A DNA stretch of 64,000 nt, taken from the NCBI RefSeq assembly GCF_031877795.1, contig NC_133941.1, positions 24,838,251 to 24,902,250 of the forward strand, in the 5' to 3' direction. Within the stretch, counting starts at the first letter, position 1. Each line of letters begins with the position of its first letter. Of this stretch, positions 57,136-64,000 are shown one piece after another. Source of the DNA: Strix aluco (Eukaryota > Chordata > Aves > Strigiformes > Strigidae). The position numbers and the translations under genes are program-made. Under the pieces are notes generated by a model. The model was not told the DNA's origin, ran no database searches, and worked only from the letters and a program-made list of their open reading frames with translations.

Positions 57136-57227
57136 AACCCCTGTAAGGTTGTAGATGATTTTTATGACAATATCCTTCTCAGCTAGATGGTACAAGGGTG
57201 CACTCTCCCTGCAGAGTATGCACCTAA

Positions 57228-57289
57228 ATTCAAGACAACAATTAACACAGTAAAACAAACAACTGCATTCAAGACAACAATTAACACAG
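57228..57289 (+). repeat. Perfect 23-bp direct repeat within the provirus
   Basis: The word ATTCAAGACAACAATTAACA plus CAG occurs at 57228-57250 and 57267-57289, with 16 bp between. The flanking 57140-57590 stretch has no recognised retroviral domain, although nucleocapsid and dUTPase would be expected near here. Confidence 0.8.
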
Positions 57290-57599
57290 AATTACTGCCT
57301 CCCGGTAGGAGATATTTCACCTATGACACTTAAAACACTTAGTCCAAACAAACAGGCTGCACCGATGACCCAGCGGGCGGGCACTAGGGCGCTCTGTCAG
57401 AGAACTCCACACTCCGCAGCTGCTGCTGGGCTGCGTCTCACACCTGCAGAACAATCACACAAAGAGGCCTCTTACACTTATTACTCACACAACATAAAAT
57501 GCCAAACACTACAAACATCAAAACACCGTTAAGAATATATAAAGCCATTGCTTATTGATTATGTGGTGTTGGCAGACAAGGGGCACTGCATCCCAGTGT

Positions 57600-59276
57600 C
57601 AGCAGCTTCTGTAAAAACTGCCGCTTTTGGCGGGGGGCGGGGGGTGGGGGAGGCCGAGAGCGCGGTGCTGGGCTCGGCCGCAGGCGGGTAAGAGACTTAA
57701 GACTTTCTTAGTTTTCTCATTAGCATTATCATAAGCAAGGATATCAAGAAATTTAACTTTCATTTCATCATTTAAGTCAGGATTAGCATTAATAGCGGCA
57801 TGTAGTCTATCAATAAATTTTGGATAGAGCTCCGTGGGTCCCTGTCTTACTCCAGTAAATGCTGGCGCCACTTTTTCATCATGTACGGCTAAAATCGTTT
57901 TTAGGGCCAATTCTTGGGTTAACCGTAACACTTCCGGTTGAAACCCTGCTTGCCAATCTGGGTTGGCAAAAGGGGCCTGTGTCCATCAGCATTTGAGCTT
58001 GCACCCCATATAGAGGATCTCCTTGCTGATGGGGTGTGGCTGCCACAGCCTTGCAGGCCACTTGCCAACGTTGAAAAAATAGCAATTGTTGGGAAGCTGT
58101 TAGTAAGGTTTGTATAATCATGCGCACATCATAGGGAGTCAATAAATGTGCTGTAAAAATATGCTGAATTACTGAATTAGTATATGGTGATTTTAACCCA
58201 TATTGTGTTACTGCTAATTTTGCGTCCTTATCATTTTCCAATCTCAAGCCTCCCACTCATTGCCTTGTGGGGTTACTATTACCGGAAACACCATTGGTCC
58301 CAGCTTGTTAAACTGCCCCTCTATTATAGCACCCGAATAACTCCCCGCCATCGGTGTGCTGGATTACCATTACCACCCGCGCGTCCCAGTGCCCCCCCTC
58401 CCATTTGAGCCGACGATGGCCACGGCCCGATTGACACTGTTTCCTGCTGACCACGCCCCCCCCCCCCCCCCAGTGTCGTGAAAAAAGGGGTTAATAGGAA
58501 GAGGGGGTGGCGGCGGTGCCGTAGGAATAGGCTGAGCCGATTCCTTCATTCGGATTTCAAGTTGCTCTAGTTTTCTCGTTAGTTGTCGCAAGTGTGGATC
58601 TTGTAAACCACAATGAGATTGTTCATGCACTGATGGGGGTGACGGAGGCGAGGACGGGGGCAGGGCTGGGTCGGCGCCTTCCTCTGGCGAGGCGGCAGCG
58701 GCGGGCACGAGGTTGGGCGGGAGGCGGCGGGAGCGGGGCGGGGCGGGGCGCTCCGGGGATTGTTCTTTTGGGCTTGGGGGGGAGGGATTCAAGCTGTAGT
58801 AAATCTGTTGATTTTTGCTCTTGATTTTTCTGCCGCACGGGTGCTGCGAGTGAAGCGTCCCTGTCCCTCCTTTTAGGAGCTGCCTTGGGGAACAGGGATC
58901 CTGCGAGCGTCATAGCAGTAGCAGAATCCTTAGCGCCAGCGCTTTCTGCCTCTGCTGACAAGGCAGTGAAAGCAGAGGCAGTGGTCTGCCGTTCTGCTTT
59001 CATTTCTTTCAGAGTCTCTAGGACCAATCTTCACACGGTGGAGAGTTTCCTACTGTCTTTAGAACCTGAACTAACGTCGTCCCACAGTGCTGCGCCGATC
59101 TTTTCCCAAGTAGCTACTTCAAAGGCTGAGGTCACTGAGGGGAATAATTCATGCTGCCGAGCCCACAACAGCAACCTCCTCAGGTTCCCCTCATCATAAG
59201 ATACTCCTCTCGTAGAGAGTATATGTTGGAGGAGCTTAACCACTGCCGCTTCTTCTTTACTTAGCGTGGACCCCAT
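57600..59276 (-). pseudogene. Betaretrovirus-like gag
   Basis: Starts at 59276 with MGSTLSKEEAAVVKLLQHIL, a Gly-2 myristoylation-type matrix N-terminus, 199 nt after the PBS. Matrix continues to 59031, then shifts frame. A proline-rich linker follows (about 58370-58800), then capsid: YGLKSPYTNSVIQHIF and TPYDVRMIIQTLL (58256-58080). The major homology region GVRQGPTELYPKFIDRL comes next, and ILAYDNANEKTKK near the end. No zinc knuckles are seen after capsid. At least three frame breaks are present. Confidence 0.85.
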
Positions 59277-59474
59277 CTCCTCCCCAGCCGCTCACCTGAT
59301 CGGGGCAAGATTCCCGACGATTGCGTGTGCGTCTTCCCAGGCGCTGGGGCAGCGCCTGCTACGGCTGGCTTCCGCCCCCTCTGAGCCGTCTTCTCTTGCT
59401 CGGGCGAGCACCGACGAGAGGGTCCCGATTCCCCAGGGTTTAAGTCCTGTGTATCTTCGATGAGGCTCCCTCGG

Positions 59475-59492
59475 GTCCCTGTTCGGGCACCA
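59475..59492 (-). other. Primer binding site, tRNA-Lys type
   Basis: Minus strand TGGTGCCCGAACAGGGAC, two bases from the LTR end. It differs at one position from the tRNA-Lys3 PBS TGGCGCCCGAACAGGGAC used by several retroviruses. Its place and orientation confirm that 59495-59878 is the 5' LTR. Confidence 0.85.
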
Positions 59493-59494
59493 CT

Positions 59495-59878
59495 TGCCAA
59501 CACGGAAGTCCCGGACACAACTTAGACGATCAATGTGATCAAGTTGATGCCGCTTTATTAAAGGCTACACAGCAATTTATACTCTATCACAAAGCTTCAC
59601 GTGCCGCTCTCTTATTGCTAATAGGCTAAAGCTACTTGTTCACACGCCCTTCTGCCCTCTAGGATTGGTCCCGGTGTGGTGTCCACACGCTGTTCTCCCA
59701 CTAGGTAGGCATCCTGTTTTGAACAGTCCAACTTCTTTATCTTTTGCCCAGGAATGTAGTTTCTGAATCTATCTCAGCCTTGCTTATGTCCTTGAACACA
59801 GCGGCAGCTTGTTGTTACAGTGAGGCCCCTTGGTCTGGATTGCTCACAACATGTTCATTGTTCTCCAGCGATTCCACA
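59495..59878 (-). repeat. 5' LTR of the ERVK-like provirus
   Basis: TGCCAACACGG ... GCGATTCCACA on the plus strand, 384 bp. Carries the same GCTTTATTAAAGGC poly(A) region and shared blocks as the 52.56 kb copy. It is bounded by TCCCAC at 59879-59884. Confidence 0.92.
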
Positions 59879-60018
59879 TCCCACCGTGGAGACAGCCCAA
59901 CGCCGTCCAGATACAGCCCTGGGCAGGTGGCTGTAGGTGGCCCCGCTCGAGGAGGGGCTTGGGCCCGATGAGCTCCAGAGGTCCCTTCCGACCTCAGCCA
60001 CGGTGTGATCCTGTGAAT
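59879..60018 (+). mobile_element. CR1, right part, after the provirus
   Basis: Resumes the interrupted CR1 3' UTR: CCGTGGAGACAGCCCAACGC, GGGCTTGGGCCCGATGAGCT, CCAGAGGTCCCTTCCGACCT and the tail GTGTGATCCTGTGA. Confidence 0.88.
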
Positions 60019-63000
60019 ATTCCCGAGGGAGTTTCCTTCTCTCCTTAAACCATCTGTATCTTGGTCCATGAGTTTCTTCTCACTTTTGCCCTTCCGATTC
60101 TCTCCCCCATCCCGCTGAGGGGGGGTCACCTGCCAGCCAGGATCAACCCCGCCTTGAAGGGGCTGCAGCCAGCAGAGGAGTCAGGCGGGAGCCCAGGCAA
60201 AGCCTGAGAGACCCCGCCGCTGTGCAGGGACCCCAACCCCTGCACCCATCCTTGCCTGGCTGGTGGGACCGAGTGTGACCTGCAGCAGGAACGAGCAGGA
60301 GGAGAGGAGTCTGGGGTGAAGCTGAGCCTGGGAAAGGGGAGGAAAGGAGTTAAACTGGTCTACTTCAAACAAGCGTGGTTCACGTCTGCCTCCACCGGGG
60401 AATCTACATGATGGAACACTGTCATCCCTGAGGCCAAGCATCTTCTGGGCAGCCTGGCACTGGTTATTTTTCTGCTCAGGCACCAAGGACTAAGCTGTAC
60501 CTTGTGTGATATCCCCTCTCACCAACCCCTACCACAGCACAACAAAACACAGCCTGGTGACGTCCCGTGAGGACTTCAAGTCTGTCCAGTGCCTTTCCTG
60601 TAAACTCACCTGCAGGCAGGGTCAGGTGGAATTACCACCTGCAGTTACCAAAAGCTGTGCCATGTATAAAAAAAATCAAAAGTCCACGTTTTCATCTGAC
60701 TGTAAACTGTTCCTGTCACCCAGACTGACACAGACAGACATGTGCTCAGGAGACACGGACAGAACAGGAGGGTGGACAGGGAGATGATTCTAGACCTGAA
60801 TTACTGACAAGAATCAGTAGAGGAAATCTGGCCGAGAATTAGCCAGACAAATGTAGGGTAGGACAGCTATCAGAAAGAGACGAAATGTCTGATGAATTGT
60901 TAGCAGAAAGGCGGGCAGGCAGCCGGCCATATGATGGTGTCAGTGGTGAGGTCGGCGGAGGAGGAGCACTTGGCTGGCTGAAGCTACAGCATGCACACAA
61001 AGACATTTTGATTTCTCCACCTGGAAAATGCCATTACAGAATGATGGGCAATATTTGCAAGACATGCATCCATCTTGGTAAATCATTTTAGGCAATAAAG
61101 AAGATGGTTTAATTAAATCTAAGCAAAACCATTTTTTATTTTAACTGGGATAGGCATTCTTTTAACTTCGAGGAAGCATTTTGTCCTTTAAACAAGTGGC
61201 CTTCTTCTAAAAGGAAACGGGAAGTTACTTAACATTTGGAAACAAATGAGTGGGGCTATTTCTTGGGAGAACAATCCCCATTCTTTCCCTTGGCATCCCA
61301 TAAACGCTGGGAAAAGCCACACGCTTCCAGAGGTACCTGGGCTCATGGCACTGTCGGCACTGGTGACTATGGACCGCGATGCTCCTGGCTGCTGACGTCA
61401 GCGTGATCAGGCCGGGGAGCTCATTGGTGAGAGAAGCCGGAACCAGAAAAGGCTTCTCCATTTTTCCTCCTCACGCAGGACAGTTTTGTGCTACTTACCC
61501 ACCCCCTCAAAAGGGGGATCTCATCTGCCCTGGTGCTGCTTGTCCTGCTTCTGGCTTTGCATTTGTGTGTATTCAGTGGGGTGTCCTGCCTCTCTGCAGT
61601 CCCTTGTGCTTATTTTTTCCTTCCTCTTGCAACCTGTGGCCCTCGAAAGCCTCCCGTGTGCAGGTCTGCACGGCTCTGCCTGCCCCTGTAGCGGCCCTGT
61701 TGCTCCCACCCGTGTGTAAGGTGCTTCTGCAGAGTCTAGAGCCCACGGAGCAGCTGCCAGCACCCTCAGAGAGAGCCTGGCCAGGCGGGCAGCTTCCTCC
61801 TTGCAGGAGAAGGCCGGGGCCTGCACAGGGCAGGTGCTCTCAGCTTGCTCTTCCCAGCAAGAGGAGCGGGAGACTCCAGCCCTGAGCAGGTACCTCTTGC
61901 CATCGGCAGAGGCTGACTGGGCGTTACCCGCTCGGACGCAGGATGGGGCGTGGGTCTGTCTGAGAGGATGCTTAAACCTCCTCTGCACATCAACCTGAGG
62001 AGGGAAACGGGATAGGGAACTGCGGCGGGGGAGGTACAGAAAAATGAGAAAAGCAGCTCCTGAGCAACCCAGGGAATCAGAAAAATACTGTCCTGGGGAG
62101 AAGAGAGAAACGAGGGAAGACCCTTTGCTTCCCACCCTTCCCCTGTCAGCAGCAGCACCGGCGGGTGTGGGGCTGTCCCTCTGCACAGCCCTGGGGCTCT
62201 CCCTCGGCACAGTTGCGGCTCTTCTCTGCGGACGGACGTTACTGGACCCTGGTCCTGCTGCGACTGGTGGGGATGGACAGGAACCTCCACACCCCCCCCA
62301 TCTGTGCACACACAGGGGCATTTGTCACCCCGGGCACACTTGCTAGTGGGGGTTTGTGGCAGCGGTGGCATCTGCACCCCAGCAGACAGGTCCGGAGGAG
62401 GAAGCCCCCGTGGCCAGGCATTGCGGGGGACCCCCCCCGCCTGCAGTCTCGCCCCCACCGCCGGCCGGGGAGCCCCTTGTGCCTGGCCCCCGGCCCAGGA
62501 CAGCAGGAGGGTGCTGGGTTTCCTCTGCTTGGGGAAGGGGTGGCCGAGGGCGACGCGCTGCCATCCCTCAGCACCCTGTGAGGGTGAGACGCCCTCCTCC
62601 AGGACTGCGCCCAGGGCTTCGTGTGTGACGCTGCGGGCCCCCCTGCGAGGGCAGTGCAGTCCCGGTGCCCCGGCCGAGCCGCCCCACAGCCCCTAAAGAA
62701 CCCCCTAAGGCTTAGTTTGAAGTTTGAGAAGGCAGGCGTTCTGTATTGCAGCGGTGGACGCACGGGGAATTGCTCCACCTAACATGCATGTCGAAAGATG
62801 AAAGCACACTTACTATATACAATAAATGAATATTCATGTAATTTCCGAGCAGTACACACCTATTTCCAGAGGATCTAATGCATATGTTAATACATTGCAC
62901 AGGCGTACTAAAATCTGGGGAAGGGTCTCTGAGGGGCTTCCATGGGGGGTTTTCAGTGGTCTGTGCTGGTCCCTAGTGGTGGTTGAAGAGGTGTCTCGTA

Positions 63001-63194
63001 GTGTCCTCTCTGTGAACTTTGAGTCTTTCTTTCAGATATATAAGGTCCTGTCTTGGCTCATGGCTCTGTCTGTAAGGTTTCTCAGCTTTCTCATCTTTGG
63101 CTCCCACAGGTGTCTGCTGGTTTCTCTGCTCTCCCCGGGATGGACCCATCCCAGTGGCCCTGGGCTCATTCTTGTCTGGCCCCTCACAGCAATG
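60019..63194. other. Unassigned DNA, GC-rich in its right half
   Basis: No recognised gene. Long frames at 61379-62700 on both strands reflect GC-rich composition and lack family motifs. A GGCAATAAAGAAGATGG string at 61091 could be a poly(A) signal, but no gene ends there that I can read. A CRE palindrome is listed separately. Confidence 0.4.
61393..61400. promoter_or_regulatory. Full palindromic CRE (TGACGTCA)
   Basis: TGACGTCA in the context GCTGCTGACGTCAGCGTG, itself a larger imperfect palindrome (GCTGACGTCAGC). It is the consensus CREB/ATF site. No promoter or gene start is recognised nearby. Confidence 0.4.
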
Positions 63195-64000
63195 AATCAC
63201 AGAATCACGGAATCGTCTAGGTTGGAAAAGACCTTGAAGATCATCCAGTCCAACCATTGACCTAACACTGACAGTTCTCAACTACAGCGTATCCCTAAGC
63301 ACTAAGTCAACTTTACTTAAACATCTCCAGGGATGGGGACTCCACCACCTCCCTGGGCAGCCCATTCCAACGCCTAAAAACCCGTTCTGTAAAGAAATGC
63401 TTCCTAATATCCAGTCTAAACCTTCCCTCGCACAGCTTGAGGCCATTCCCTCTTGTCCTATCGCTTGTTACTTGGTTCAAGAGACTCATGCCCAGCTCTC
63501 TGCACCCTCCTTTCAGGTAGCTGTAGAGGGCGATGAGGTCTCCCCTCAGCCTCCTCTTCTCCAGACTAAACAACTCCAGTTCCCTCAGCTGCTCCTCATA
63601 TGACATGTGCTCCAGACCCTTCACCAGCTTCGTTGCCCTTCTCTGGACACGCTCGAGTCATTCAACGGCCTTTTTGGAGTGAGGGGCCCAAAACTGAACA
63701 GAGTAATCGAGGGGTGGCCTCACCAGTGCCGAGTACAGGGGAAAGATCCCTTCCCTGTCCCTGCTGGCCACGCTAGTGCTGATACAAGCCAGGATGCCAC
63801 TGGCCTTCTTGGCCACCTGGGCACACTGCTGGCTCCTGTTCAGCCGGCTGTCAATCAACACCCCCAGGTCCCTCTCTGACTGGCAGCTCTCCAGCCACTC
63901 CTCCCCAAGACTGTAGCGCTGCTGGGGGTTGTTGTGGCCCAAGTGCAGAGCCCGACATTTGGCCTTATTGCGACTCCTCCAGTTGGCCTTAGTCCATCAC
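63195..64000 (-). mobile_element. CR1 LINE 3' end, running off the window
   Basis: Reverse complement of the CR1 seen at 31.2 kb: AATCACAGAATCACGGAATC (tail), CTAGGTTGGAAAAGACCTTG, CAGCCCATTCCAACGCC, GGCGATGAGGTCTCCCCTCA and TTGTGGCCCAAGTGCAGAGC. ORF2 residues such as [20 protein letters not shown] can be read on the minus strand. The 5' part lies beyond the window end. Confidence 0.92.

Larger units (their letters stand above)
52563..59878 (-). mobile_element. ERVK-like provirus with both LTRs and target-site duplication
   Basis: A 7316-bp minus-strand provirus. LTRs at 52563-52945 and 59495-59878 align over their whole length with about 22 substitutions and one indel (by eye, about 6% difference), so it is not recent. 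A 6-bp direct repeat TCCCAC flanks it (52557-52562, 59879-59884). It is inserted in a CR1. A tRNA-Lys-type PBS, a 3' polypurine tract, and gag, protease, RT, integrase and env relics occur in the right order, with RNase H not seen. The segment 53.5-55.7 kb is rearranged: it holds integrase C-terminal-like sequence three times and an internal polypurine tract with U3 start. All genes carry stops or frameshifts. Confidence 0.9.

Noticed and set aside
61379..62700. Overlapping GC-rich frames up to 266 codons on both strands
   Set aside because: All frames are open simultaneously, Pro/Arg/Ala-rich, with no recognised domain or splice structure. Composition explains them.

Overview
The window is vertebrate genomic DNA, almost certainly from a bird. 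It holds many CR1 LINE 3' ends with the avian ATTCTGTG-type tail, avian ERVL-type LTRs, an avian-style CD1 gene, and short introns around a CpG-island promoter. Two host genes can be read exon by exon with phases that close. A CD1 antigen-presenting gene lies on the minus strand (487-2410, six exons, 353 codons). MAJIN, the membrane-anchored junction protein of meiotic telomeres, lies on the plus strand (37475-51431, ten coding exons, 269 codons). Two host relics also occur: a CD1 alpha3-like pseudo-exon (about 3.0 kb) and an olfactory receptor pseudogene (8.3-8.9 kb).

Layout. 0.4-3.2 kb: CD1 and a CD1 relic. 5.8-9.5 kb: an LTR, then an OR pseudogene fused to an ERVL integrase fragment. 10.9-13.6 kb: a decayed minus-strand ERV with its 3' LTR. 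14.3-20.9 kb: a patchwork of LTRs, a plus-strand env remnant with a complete-looking 3' LTR, a minus-strand ERVL gag-pro-RT block, and another LTR. 21.3-27.05 kb: a 5'-truncated gammaretrovirus-like ERV in minus orientation (NC-PR-RT-RH-IN-env-LTR), with one CR1 inside env and one CR1 at its truncated end. 27.9-29.6 kb: AT-rich unique sequence. 29.6-34 kb: ERVL LTRs, a CR1, and a 2 kb nested minisatellite. 36.1-37.3 kb: CR1 and CpG island. 37.5-51.4 kb: MAJIN, with a solo ERVL LTR in intron 1 and a CR1 in intron 6. 52.4-60.0 kb: a 7.3 kb ERVK-like provirus inserted into a CR1, with both LTRs, a 6-bp target-site duplication and a tRNA-Lys-type primer binding site. 63.2-64 kb: another CR1.

The most striking structure is the ERVK-like provirus. 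It has a betaretrovirus-like gag-pro-pol, an env transmembrane segment of the CX6CC type resembling alpharetroviruses, and an apparent second env/polypurine-tract/U3 segment buried inside pol. That makes it look like a mosaic of two related elements. No host-defence, CRISPR or bacterial-type system is present. All retroviral reading frames seen are broken by stops, frameshifts or deletions, and they are described here only as relics.
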